Below are positions 7,081-14,100 of a stretch of 23,235 nucleotides of DNA, in pieces. Location: positions 1 through 23,235 of the forward strand of contig CAZQLM010000006.1 of assembly GCA_964594175.1 (NCBI GenBank), given 5' to 3'. Within the stretch, counting starts at the first letter, position 1; each line of letters starts with the position of its first letter. Made by a program: the position numbers and the translations under genes. Under the pieces are notes generated by a model. That model did not search any database and was not told where the DNA came from. It saw only the letters and a program-made list of their open reading frames with translations. This stretch comes from SZUA-1535 sp964594175. GTDB taxonomy: Archaea > Aenigmatarchaeota > Aenigmatarchaeia > Aenigmatarchaeales > SZUA-1535.

Positions 7081-8262
7081 ATGAAAATAGTTGTTGGTCT
7101 TGATCCTGGAATAACTACAGGCATAGCTATTTTTTCCCTCAAAGGCGAGTTGAAGGAGGTTTTTTCAAAAAAAGGCATGAGCAAACCAGAAATCGTGCGA
7201 TTCATCCTTTCCCGCGGTTCTCCTGTTGTTATAGCCACTGACAAAAAGAAAATCCCAAAACTGGTTGAGGAAATAGCAAGCGCTTTAGCCGTGCCTGTTT
7301 TCTCTCCTGAAGAGGATCTGAAAGTCAAGGAAAAGAACGAGCTGGCAAAAGAATTAAAACCGAAGAGCTCGCATGAAAGAGATGCTATCGCTGCAGGGCT
7401 TTATTTTTTCAAAAAACATAAAAGAAAATTTCGCGAAATAGAAAGAACTCTTGAAAGCATGGGCCTGGAAATGCATATAGATAGAGTAAAAGAGCTTTTG
7501 ATAAAAGGCAAAGCGAAAAATCTTTCTCAGGCGCTCGAGCTTGCTTTAGGAGAAAAGATAGAAATAAAGAAAGAAAAAGTAAGAAAACCTGCAAAAATGG
7601 AAAGGAAAAAAATTAAAAAAGATAAACTAAAAGAGCTTGAGAGAAAATACGAAATAGCACAAGAGTACATAGAAAAGCTTCAAAAAAGGGTTAAGGAACT
7701 TGAAGAACAAAAGAACAAGCTTTTGGAAGAGAGATTAAAGGAATCAAAAGAAATCAGAGAAAGCGTATTAAGAGAAAAGGAAATAGAGCTGAGAGATAAT
7801 ATCATAAGAAACCTTAGAGCTGAACTGGAAAAAGAAAAAAAGCTTAGAAAAATGCTTGAAGAAAAATTAGACATGCTTGAAGAAGAAAGAGTAATAGAGG
7901 CTCGTGGACTTGTTCCAATTGTGAAAATTCACGAATTTTCTAGAGAAGCTATACATGAAGTCAGAGAAAAATATAAAATTTTTAATCGTGTGTTATATTT
8001 CGAACTTCCTTGTCGAGGTACAGGTGTAGCGAAGTATTTAGCGTCTCTGCATCCAAAGGCTGTTATAGGCGATTTTGGAGAAGAAGAAAGAAAAATTTTA
8101 GAATGGAAAAATGTGCTCGTTCTGAATAAATCTTCTTTAGTTCTGGAAAGTTTTAAGCACTTTATGGCTGTCGAAAGAAACGTTTTGGAAAATATAGCGA
8201 GAAAAGAAAGCAAAAAAAGCTTTTTAGAATGGCTAGAAGAGTATAAAAAAAGATTTTTATGA
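7081..8262 (+). CDS. DUF460-type protein with RNase H/RuvC-like fold and central coiled coil
   Basis: The protein begins MKIVVGLDPGITTGIAIF, a RuvC/RNase H-like strand with the first catalytic-type Asp, and later has SHERDAIAAGLYFFKK, where a second acidic cluster is expected. A long charged coiled coil follows (about residues 180-285). A C-terminal domain of about 100 residues (RGLVPIVKIHEFSREAI and LYFELPCRGTG) completes the DUF460 architecture known from archaea, where a nuclease role is predicted but unproven as far as I know. I chose ATG 7081 over the longer frame from 7003 because GGTGAGCTC lies directly upstream and the conserved domain begins there. It is followed by the coiled-coil genes on the same strand. 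Confidence 0.8.
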   Translation: MKIVVGLDPGITTGIAIFSLKGELKEVFSKKGMSKPEIVRFILSRGSPVVIATDKKKIPKLVEEIASALAVPVFSPEEDLKVKEKNELAKELKPKSSHERDAIAAGLYFFKKHKRKFREIERTLESMGLEMHIDRVKELLIKGKAKNLSQALELALGEKIEIKKEKVRKPAKMERKKIKKDKLKELERKYEIAQEYIEKLQKRVKELEEQKNKLLEERLKESKEIRESVLREKEIELRDNIIRNLRAELEKEKKLRKMLEEKLDMLEEERVIEARGLVPIVKIHEFSREAIHEVREKYKIFNRVLYFELPCRGTGVAKYLASLHPKAVIGDFGEEERKILEWKNVLVLNKSSLVLESFKHFMAVERNVLENIARKESKKSFLEWLEEYKKRFL

Positions 8263-8268
8263 AAGAAA

Positions 8269-8279
8269 ATTATAAATTA
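8269..8279 (+). promoter_or_regulatory. TATA-like box for the coiled-coil operon
   Basis: ATTATAAATTA lies about 20-25 nt upstream of the ATG at 8294, and no GGTG-type ribosome binding site precedes that ATG. Together these suggest a leaderless first gene for the three overlapping coiled-coil genes. Confidence 0.4.
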
Positions 8280-8293
8280 TATAGCTGATAGCT

Positions 8294-8776
8294 ATGGAAA
8301 GGGATATCAAAAAAATTGAAGAGAAATTAAAGGAAAAAATTGAAGAAGTTGAAGAAAGAATATCATCTTTAGAAGATTTTATTAACAGGATATACGAGCA
8401 GCTACAGAAAATTTCTCAGGAAGAAAGGTTTAAGAAGATGGAAGAGAGAATTTCCGAAATTGAAGATTTGCAGATGCTGAACAGACTCGAAATTATGAAA
8501 GTGAGAGAAGTATTGAAAAGAACTCCTTTAGGCGGGTTAACAAATACATTTGAAACAAAAATGGAATTCATAGAAAATTCTTTAGAAAGTATCAGGGAAA
8601 ACGTAGATAAGGAATTTTCAGAGCTTTCTTCCTCTTTGGAAAGCACATGTAAAAAAATTGATGAAATTGAGAAAAAAGTTTCGTCTCTTGAAAATCAAAC
8701 TATGCTCTTGAAAAAAAATTTTGAAAAATTTGTGGAAAGAAGCGTTGAAATAATGAAAAAGGTGGTGAAACTATGA
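8294..8776 (+). CDS. Coiled-coil protein, first gene of a three-gene coiled-coil operon
   Basis: The 160-aa product is almost entirely heptad-like and rich in Glu, Lys, Ile and Leu (MERDIKKIEEKLKEKIEEVE onward). A short break around RTPLGGLTNTFE (near residues 75-86) could form a hairpin between two helices. There is no signal peptide or membrane segment, so it is probably a cytoplasmic scaffold or oligomerisation protein. Its TGA overlaps the next ATG (ATGA), showing translational coupling. No specific family could be assigned, since low-complexity coiled coils defeat recognition by eye. Confidence 0.7.
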   Translation: MERDIKKIEEKLKEKIEEVEERISSLEDFINRIYEQLQKISQEERFKKMEERISEIEDLQMLNRLEIMKVREVLKRTPLGGLTNTFETKMEFIENSLESIRENVDKEFSELSSSLESTCKKIDEIEKKVSSLENQTMLLKKNFEKFVERSVEIMKKVVKL

Positions 8777-9066
8777 ATGAGCTTGAAAAAGTTTTTGATG
8801 AAATAGAGAAAATGGTTGAAGAAAGCACAAAGAGAAAGAGTGAAACAGAAAAAAGATTTGAAGAAGTTGAAAAAAAGGTTGAAGAAGTTTACAGAAAACT
8901 CCGCGAACTTGAAGAGGATGTAAAGGAATTAGAAAAAATAAAACCTGAAAAAAATCCAAAAATTGAAGAGCTGGAAAAAAGGATAAAGGAACTTGAAAAG
9001 AAGCTGGACAATTTTGCAGAGAGAGTTTTCAAGATTTTAAAGAAATTGGTGGAAAAATATGAATAA
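8773..9066 (+). CDS. Short coiled-coil protein, second gene of the operon
   Basis: This 97-aa, highly charged helical protein has repeating E/K-rich heptads and ends in FAERVFKILKKLVEKYE. Its ending resembles the end of the first coiled-coil protein (FVERSVEIMKKVVKL), suggesting the two are related by duplication. GGTGGTGAAACT precedes the ATG, which overlaps the previous stop. Its own stop overlaps the start of the third gene by 8 bp. Function unknown; co-assembly with its neighbours is likely given the overlaps. Confidence 0.7.
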   Translation: MNELEKVFDEIEKMVEESTKRKSETEKRFEEVEKKVEEVYRKLRELEEDVKELEKIKPEKNPKIEELEKRIKELEKKLDNFAERVFKILKKLVEKYE

Positions 9067-10174
9067 CTTCTTGAAAAAATTTGAAGAAATCGAGAAAATT
9101 ATTGGTGAAAAAGAAAAGCGTAAGGAGTGGAAAGAAAAAATAGAAGGGCTAGAAAAAAAGTTTTTAGATATTAAAAATAGTTTTGAAGAAATAGCAAGAA
9201 TTACAGAAAAAACTTCGAAAGAAACGAAGAGTTTAAGAAACGAATTAAACTCAGGAATTGAAGAATTAAGAAAAGGCTTAATCCACTTAGAGCAAGAACA
9301 CAAAAATGTCCTTGGCTTGATTGAAAGATATAAACAAGCTTTTAATGAATTCTCTACAAAATCTGAAATGGACAGCGTTAATAAAAGACTAACACAATTA
9401 GCAGAAGAGGTTAGGCATCTGAAAACGCAAATAGAGAAATCTATTAAAGCGCGAAATTTCATAGAATACGAAGAAAAACTGAAAGAGTTGAAAGAAAAAA
9501 TTTCTCGTATAGAAAATGTGCTAAAGGAAAAAGATGTAGATATAAAAGTTTTGAAAAGTAAAAACGATGAAATCCTATCTAAATTGAAAAAACTTGAGAG
9601 ATTCGAAGAACTGAAAAAAGAAATAACAGAAAAAAATATTGCTGAAATGAAATTGTTGGAAAAAAATGTTAAAACAAAATTGAAGGAAAATGAAAACGAA
9701 ATAAATTCTATTTCTAGGAAATTAAAAGTGATAGAAAACGCCATTGTAGAAACTAAAAATAAAGTCGAAAATCTCTCACAAAAGCTCAGAAAAATTGATT
9801 TTTTAGAAAATTATTTTGTATCACTTGAAAAGGGGGTAAATGATACAAAAAAACTTTTTGAGGAAATAGCAAAAATTAAAGACTCTATGAAGGTATTTGC
9901 GCTAAGTGCCGATGTTAGAAAGATAAGGGAAAATATAAATCATTTAGAACACGATCATCGAGATATTTTTGCTTTGATGGAAAGGTATAAACAAACATTA
10001 ACAGAGTTTTCTTCTATTAAAAAAGATTTTCTTTCCTTGGAAGAAAATTTAAGAGGTTTGAATGAAAGTATAAGAATTCTCGAAAAAAGAATAGTTGAAA
10101 TTGAGAAGAAAATGTCAAAGAAAGAAAAGGATATAGAAAGGATTATCTCCACGCTTCCTGTAATAATAGAGTAA
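9059..10174 (+). CDS. Long coiled-coil protein with an internal duplicated motif
   Basis: This 371-aa protein is helical throughout, with no membrane segment. A distinctive non-heptad motif occurs twice: HLEQEHKNVLGLIERYKQ near residues 76-93 and HLEHDHRDIFALMERYKQ near 295-312, each followed by a similar EFS segment. The repeat, about 219 residues apart, suggests an internal duplication or two docking sites on one rod. The pattern weakly recalls the acidic LxxLY helix of archaellum accessory proteins (FlaC/D/E), but no other archaellum gene is in the window, so this is only a hint. GGTGG lies just upstream of ATG 9059. The gene is followed by uL16, which has its own promoter. Confidence 0.7.
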   Translation: MNNFLKKFEEIEKIIGEKEKRKEWKEKIEGLEKKFLDIKNSFEEIARITEKTSKETKSLRNELNSGIEELRKGLIHLEQEHKNVLGLIERYKQAFNEFSTKSEMDSVNKRLTQLAEEVRHLKTQIEKSIKARNFIEYEEKLKELKEKISRIENVLKEKDVDIKVLKSKNDEILSKLKKLERFEELKKEITEKNIAEMKLLEKNVKTKLKENENEINSISRKLKVIENAIVETKNKVENLSQKLRKIDFLENYFVSLEKGVNDTKKLFEEIAKIKDSMKVFALSADVRKIRENINHLEHDHRDIFALMERYKQTLTEFSSIKKDFLSLEENLRGLNESIRILEKRIVEIEKKMSKKEKDIERIISTLPVIIE

Positions 10175-10177
10175 AGC

Positions 10178-10187
10178 TTTTAAATAT
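10178..10187 (+). promoter_or_regulatory. TATA-like box for uL16 gene
   Basis: TTTTAAATAT lies about 31-40 nt before the ATG at 10218. It leaves room for a short leader carrying the GGAAGGTG ribosome binding site (10204-10211). Confidence 0.45.
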
Positions 10188-10217
10188 TGGACTTCTATAT
10201 TTTGGAAGGTGTTTACT

Positions 10218-10745
10218 ATGGCTCTCCGTCCTGGAAGATGTTACAATAAACTTTACAAAAAACCTTATACAAGAGTAGCGATACGTGTACCAAAGAAAAG
10301 CTATGTTAAGGGAGTTCCGCAACCAAAAATATTTCATTTTGAAATGGGAACGAAGGGTGATTACAAACTTGCCCTTCATTTAGTTATAGATCGTGAGATA
10401 GCCATTCGCTCAAATGCTTTAGAAGCAGCAAGAGTTGCCGCACACAAATATCTAAGCGATACACTTGGTGTGAAAAACTATTTCATGAAAGTTCGTATAG
10501 TTCCTTATCACGTTTTGAGAGAAAATCCTCTCGCTACAGGTGCTGGAGCAGATCGATTTTCCCAAGGAATGCGCCGAGCATTTGGTAAACCAATTGGTGT
10601 TGCAGCTTTAGTAAAGAAAAATCAGAAAATAATTAGTGTTTATGTTCATGAAGGAAAAGAAAGAGAGGCAAAGGAAGCTTTAAGAAGGGCTGCTATGAAA
10701 TTACCTGGAAGTTATAAGATAATAAAAGAAAAGGTTGCTGGATAA
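10218..10745 (+). CDS. rpl10e: Large ribosomal subunit protein uL16 (archaeal L10e)
   Basis: The 175-aa product begins MALRPGRCYNKLYKKPYTR and contains GTKGDYKLALHLVIDREIAIRSNALEAAR. It then has MKVRIVPYHVLRENPLATGAGADRFSQGMRRAFGKP, the loop that reaches toward the peptidyl transferase centre and 5S RNA region. These features define archaeal/eukaryotic L10e. The ATG at 10218 is preferred over an in-frame GTG at 10209 because GGAAGGTG lies at the right spacing and the family starts with MALRP. Length is normal for the family. Confidence 0.95.
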   Translation: MALRPGRCYNKLYKKPYTRVAIRVPKKSYVKGVPQPKIFHFEMGTKGDYKLALHLVIDREIAIRSNALEAARVAAHKYLSDTLGVKNYFMKVRIVPYHVLRENPLATGAGADRFSQGMRRAFGKPIGVAALVKKNQKIISVYVHEGKEREAKEALRRAAMKLPGSYKIIKEKVAG

Positions 10746-10746
10746 A

Positions 10747-11250
10747 CTATGTTCTTCCTGTCTCTTTTTCTTCTCCGCTTTCCGAGACCATCCACCATAT
10801 CGCTGCGATTACTATCAGTAAGAAGAATATTGTGTTCCATGAAATATTCATGAAAACTCCTTCCCATCCTAAAAGCTCCAAACCTCCAGCCGAAACAAAT
10901 ATAGCTGCCGCTATTATAACTAGCAAAATAAGAAATATCTTGCTTACGTCTTTATGTTCGTGGACCTTGCTCCCGCCAATTTTAAGTGGAATCATTTCAA
11001 CAAATACTAGGAATACTAGCAGTCCTATTATTACTAAAAGCATGTCACCAGCCATATGTGAAAGTACAGCAAGAATTTCTGTTGGTTGTGACATCAGTAC
11101 AAGAAATCCTGAAACAATTGCGATTATGCTTCTCGCTGATTTTGATTTTGGAATATTAACCTGCTGCAAAACTCCGTAAACTATTGCATATGTTAGCAAC
11201 CATAAAAGTATTTCTGGTAGTGAAATGCTTGTTATATCAAGTGTTTGCAT
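10747..11250 (-). CDS. Five-helix membrane protein, paralogue of the two related genes upstream
   Basis: This 167-aa protein has five hydrophobic segments and no signal peptide. Its first half contains LLTYAIVYGVLQQVNIPKSKSARSI, closely matching the same region of the next upstream gene. The C-terminus is short and charged (SESGEEKETGRT). The ATG shares one base with the TGA of the upstream gene, and GGAGGTGGAG precedes it. I recall similar five-helix hypothetical proteins, with an ALVFGILxKxxIFG-like motif, in many DPANN genomes, without a known function. It is the last gene of the leftward cluster and ends directly beside the convergent uL16 gene. Confidence 0.65.
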   Translation of the reverse strand: MQTLDITSISLPEILLWLLTYAIVYGVLQQVNIPKSKSARSIIAIVSGFLVLMSQPTEILAVLSHMAGDMLLVIIGLLVFLVFVEMIPLKIGGSKVHEHKDVSKIFLILLVIIAAAIFVSAGGLELLGWEGVFMNISWNTIFFLLIVIAAIWWMVSESGEEKETGRT

Positions 11251-11747
11251 CAATCTCCACCTCCCTCACCTTCCTTTGCCATTATCCATATTATTAAAGC
11301 TGCGAAAATTAAAAATATTACTATTGCTAAGGTTCCTTCGGAAATTATAAATGGAAATGAAAATAGCGAAGTTGCACCACTCGTAAAGAAAATTAATAGA
11401 GCTATTCCCGCTATTACGACTAAAGCTATTCCTGAATATTTTTCAAATAAATCACCTGTTTTAACGCCTAAAAGCTCTAAAAATATAACGATGAGCAAGA
11501 GCACAAACCCTATGACAACAAGTGATACAACTATGTTCTGAATTATCATTGGTATAGCAGAGCCAGCTGAAGCTAGCATTATCAAAAAACCTGCCGCTAT
11601 GGAAATTGCACCTCTTGCAGAGTAAGATTCTGGTAATTTCAATTTTGTCAGAATGCCGTAAACTATTGCTATGGAAAGTGCCCATACAAGGATTAGATCG
11701 AAACCGAATTCTTTAAGCGTTACAAGCATTTGTTCTAAAGGACTCAT
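11250..11747 (-). CDS. Five-helix membrane protein, paralogue 2
   Basis: This 165-aa protein has five transmembrane segments. After an amphipathic start (MSPLEQMLVTLKEFGFDL) it contains WALSIAIVYGILTKLKLP followed by a SYSARG loop, which parallels the downstream paralogue residue by residue. The last helix ends in IIWIMAKEGEGGGD. AGGTG lies eight bases upstream of the ATG. The tight coupling to the genes on both sides suggests a membrane complex. Function unknown. Confidence 0.65.
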   Translation of the reverse strand: MSPLEQMLVTLKEFGFDLILVWALSIAIVYGILTKLKLPESYSARGAISIAAGFLIMLASAGSAIPMIIQNIVVSLVVIGFVLLLIVIFLELLGVKTGDLFEKYSGIALVVIAGIALLIFFTSGATSLFSFPFIISEGTLAIVIFLIFAALIIWIMAKEGEGGGD

Positions 11748-11754
11748 TTATTTT

Positions 11755-12123
11755 TCACCTTTTTCCTGATTTTCTTTTTGTTTCCTCTGTTCTCCTCACT
11801 TCAAGAAGTTTCCTGAACTCTATTCTTTCAATAGACCTTCTAAGGAACCATAATTCGCGGAAAAGTAATAAGCCTATAAGCATTACTACCCACGGAAAAA
11901 CCAGTGCGGCAAAATATTCCATTTTTGCAAGAAAATTGAGAGTAGGTAAGAGCTTCATTATGGTTTCTGTTCTTTGAGCAACTTTACTTGGTATGCTCGT
12001 TGTAAGCACGGTAATAGCAGAGACAGAAAGAATTATTACAGTTATGCTAAGCAAGATGAGAATAAAATCCTCTATGAATTCTTCCGCTGCTTCGAGGAAT
12101 TTTCTGATTTTTCTAACTGGCAT
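11755..12123 (-). CDS. Two-helix membrane protein in the paralogue cluster
   Basis: The product is 122 aa from ATG 12123 (MPVRKIRKFLEAAEEFIEDF), preceded by GGTGCAA. An in-frame GTG nine bases upstream is possible. The protein has a helical acidic N-terminus, two long hydrophobic helices (FILILLSITVIILSVSAITV and YFAALVFPWVVMLIGLLLF) and a strongly basic tail (RRTEETKRKSGKR) that should stay in the cytoplasm. It is not obviously related in sequence to its five-helix neighbours but is embedded among them, so it may be a partner subunit. No family recognised. Confidence 0.6.
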   Translation of the reverse strand: MPVRKIRKFLEAAEEFIEDFILILLSITVIILSVSAITVLTTSIPSKVAQRTETIMKLLPTLNFLAKMEYFAALVFPWVVMLIGLLLFRELWFLRRSIERIEFRKLLEVRRTEETKRKSGKR

Positions 12124-12166
12124 TTGCACCACTTAAGTAAATTTATGGAAAAGCAAATATTTAACT

Positions 12167-12652
12167 TTATCCTCCGGCTTTAAGAGTTTGGGAACCCGAC
12201 TTATATGCAAAGTAAAATATCCCAAGAATAAATATTATTCCCAAAAGTAAAGCCAAATTTTCCGTACTTCCGAACAACGGAATTTCATGGCTAAAATTTT
12301 GAATCTGAGTAATACCTATAGTTATTAAAATCAGTAAAAGCATGCCTGAAATATAAAGATTTATCTCTGGCTCGCCTTTTTCCTTTTTCCCTAACCCAAA
12401 AACTTCCATTAAAAATGCTATGAAAAACATTGCCACGAAAAACCAAGTTATGTTCGGTAGATAGGCGTAAAGGGTGCTAACAAACGGCTCGTAAGTAGAA
12501 GCAAAGTAAGCTATAACCAGAGCTATTATCATTTGCACAGCAACATTATCTCCGAAAATTCTTGCATATCTCAGAGCTCCGAAAACAATTGCAAGAGTAA
12601 AGAGAAAGGGTATCAAAAACTCTTCTGTAAGCTCGAAGCCCGGATATGGCAT
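12167..12652 (-). CDS. Five-helix membrane protein, paralogue 1 (first gene of cluster)
   Basis: The product is 161 aa. After MPYPGFELTEEFLIPF it has LFTLAIVFGALRYARIFGD, the counterpart of AIVYGxL in the two downstream paralogues, then a charged middle loop (GKKEKGEPE) and two more helices. This copy is the closest to the five-helix DPANN-type hypothetical proteins I recall. A TATA-like CTTTAAATT on the minus strand (about 12675-12683) lies about 25-30 nt upstream of the ATG, so this gene probably starts the operon as a leaderless message. Confidence 0.65.
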   Translation of the reverse strand: MPYPGFELTEEFLIPFLFTLAIVFGALRYARIFGDNVAVQMIIALVIAYFASTYEPFVSTLYAYLPNITWFFVAMFFIAFLMEVFGLGKKEKGEPEINLYISGMLLLILITIGITQIQNFSHEIPLFGSTENLALLLGIIFILGIFYFAYKSGSQTLKAGG

Positions 12653-12708
12653 GAAAATAAATTGGAAAAAAGGAATTTAAAGATTTCACATTAATGGAAT
12701 AGAGCAGG

Positions 12709-12827
12709 ATGGTTGTTGAAATTTCTTACAAATATTCGCTCCTCCAGAACTATGCTCTCATAGAAAAGTACCAACTTTCGATGAAGATTTTGCCAGGGTG
12801 GATTTTTTGGAAGTGGTGAAGGTTTAA
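12709..12827 (+). pseudogene. Remnant of a PIN-domain (VapC-like) toxin gene
   Basis: Only the C-terminal third of a PIN domain can be traced. A first frame encodes EISYKYSLLQNYALIEKYQ, which resembles KYKLLPNDALIAA of the next module. After a deletion and frame change, FDEDFARVDFLEVVKV follows with a TAA. That ending is nearly identical, at protein and DNA level, to the end of the degenerate toxin at 14020-14072, so the two arose by duplication. No intact start or active site remains. Confidence 0.6.
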
Positions 12828-12869
12828 CTTTAAAAATCTGTAACCGCAATATGCTATTAGGTGGTTCAT

Positions 12870-13100
12870 GTGGTAAAGGTGGTTGAAGGTATTTATGAAG
12901 ATGGAAAGATAAATTTGGTCGAAAAAATTGATGTAAAAACCTCTAAAGTAATTTTGGTTATCTTGAAATCTAAAAAAGAAAAGGGTTATCTGACAAGGGA
13001 AAAAATAGAGAAATTAAAATCTCTGATCTCCAATCTTCCGGATATTAAATCTAAATTTGACATAGAGGAGCTTTATCATGAGGCAAAAATGCATGCTTGA
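12870..13100 (+). CDS. AF2212-like (DUF104/UPF0165) antitoxin
   Basis: From GTG 12870 the product is 76 aa, starting MVKVVEGIYEDGKINLVEKID. This matches the beta-strand pattern of AF2212-like antitoxins (xxVIEAVYENGxxKPLE), which pair with PIN toxins of the VapC family. A Lys/Glu-rich C-terminal helix (GYLTREKIEKLKSLISNLPD) would wrap the toxin. AGGTGG lies five bases upstream of GTG 12870; a further in-frame GTG at 12861 is possible. The end overlaps the start of the adjacent toxin gene by 23 bp. The reading frame is intact although its partner toxin is frameshifted. Confidence 0.75.
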   Translation: MVKVVEGIYEDGKINLVEKIDVKTSKVILVILKSKKEKGYLTREKIEKLKSLISNLPDIKSKFDIEELYHEAKMHA

Positions 13101-13511
13101 TACGAGTTTCCTTTATAAATTATTCGTGGAAAAGAAAGTCGAAATTTTAGATGTTATGGAAAATATAAAATTTACACAATTCCTAATGTCATGGAAGAAC
13201 TCTGTTATAAAATCATAATGGAAATCATAGCTAAAAAGAAAAATACCACTAAGTTTTACGAGTTAAAGTCATTTTTCGAGCAGGGAGTTTGTGAAAATGA
13301 AATTAAAGAATTGTTCCGTTCAATCAATGTGGTAAAGGAAAATATTGTTATTCTTGAATTAAACGAAGAAATTTTCGATTTAGCAAAAGAAATTTCCATC
13401 AAGTATAAACTTTTGCCAAACGACGCTCTAATCGCTGCTACTTGCAAATACTATGGAATAAGCAAAATAGCAACTTTCGATAAAGATTTTGAAAAGATTG
13501 ATTTTCCATAA
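13078..13511 (+). pseudogene. Frameshifted PIN-domain (VapC-like) toxin gene
   Basis: The frame starting at ATG 13078 encodes MRQKCMLDTSFLYKLF, the first PIN strand with its catalytic-type Asp, and runs to about position 13170. The matching protein then continues in another frame: IYTIPNVMEELCYKI with the conserved Glu, KYKLLPNDALIAATCKYYG with the third acidic residue, and IATFDKDF with the fourth. A single missing base in the A-rich stretch near 13164-13172 explains the break. If repaired, the protein would be about 144 aa with all four PIN acidic residues, a single-strand RNA nuclease fold. It is either a pseudogene, a sequencing error or, less likely, a programmed frameshift. Confidence 0.7.
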
Positions 13512-13532
13512 ATTTTTATCAGGTAAAGCATG

Positions 13533-13707
13533 TGGCTCAGGTAATAGAAACTGTTTATGAAAACGGGATTATAAAGCCTTTGGAAAGATTTATCACACAG
13601 GAAGGAGTAGTTTTACTTCTCGAAGTAAGAGAAATAAAGGGTATTTTTCTCCGAAAGAGATAGAACTGCTTAAGAAGATGCTGAAAAAACCAAGAAATAT
13701 GAGCTAA
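13533..13707 (+). pseudogene. Frameshifted AF2212-like antitoxin gene
   Basis: From GTG 13533 the sequence encodes MAQVIETVYENGIIKPLERF, an almost consensus AF2212-like antitoxin start, up to VREIK. There the original frame runs into a premature TAG. A frame change at the GGG near 13637-13640 restores GYFSPKEIELLKKMLKK. A second change near 13690 gives KYELTKEELVSYGKTFC, which would overlap the next toxin start as in an intact module. The two breaks indicate gene decay. Confidence 0.65.
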
Positions 13708-13728
13708 CTAAGGAGGAGTTGGTAAGTT

Positions 13729-14072
13729 ATGGAAAAACTTTTTGTTGATACCTCAGTGCTCTTGAAAATAATTATGGAAAATTATGCTTCACCTTTAGAA
13801 AAATTCTCTCATTTCATCGTCTTCACATCCTCAAACGTTATCGAAAAAGCCATGTTCAAAATCGTTACTTTGATAATTGCCAAAGAAGAAAAAATGGAAA
13901 CCCATCAACGAAGAAATTATCGGGCTATCGGAAAAATTCTCGAAAAGTATCGCTTGCTCCCAAACTCGATGCTTTAATCGCAGCTGCTTGTAAGTACTAT
14001 GGAATAAAGAAAATAGCGACTTTTGATGAGGATTTCGCTAGGGTTGAGTTTTTGGAAGTGGTGAAGGTTTAA
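13729..14072 (+). pseudogene. Degenerate PIN-domain (VapC-like) toxin gene
   Basis: The gene opens with MEKLFVDTSVLLKIIMEN after a GGAGG-type site, again a PIN first strand with the conserved Asp, and then NVIEKAMFKI. Downstream, pieces of the family are spread over all three frames. INEEIIGLSEKFSK, near 13900-13945, matches LNEEIFDLAKEIS of the neighbouring toxin. KYRLLPN is in the starting frame, and LDALIAAACKYYGIKKIATFDEDF ends in a third frame at TAA 14070-14072. Several indels and a missing middle segment of about 35 residues make this a clear pseudogene. The open frame to 13977 should not be taken as a real 82-aa protein. Confidence 0.7.
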
Positions 14073-14100
14073 AAAACTAATTCTACATTGAAAAAGAAAT

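Noticed and set aside
7038..7328. Upstream extension of the 97-aa minus-strand gene
   Set aside because: The extension runs antisense through the conserved DUF460 N-terminus, and the codon pattern looks like a shadow. The ATG at 7037 gives a compact protein.
9037..9744. Long minus-strand open frame (235 codons) opposite the coiled-coil gene
   Set aside because: It is Ser/Phe-rich, as expected for the complement of Glu/Lys-rich coding sequence, and has no ribosome binding site. The plus-strand gene is part of an overlapping operon.
13729..13977. 82-aa open frame taken as a complete protein
   Set aside because: The conserved PIN segments continue in other frames to 14072, so this is only the first piece of a pseudogene.
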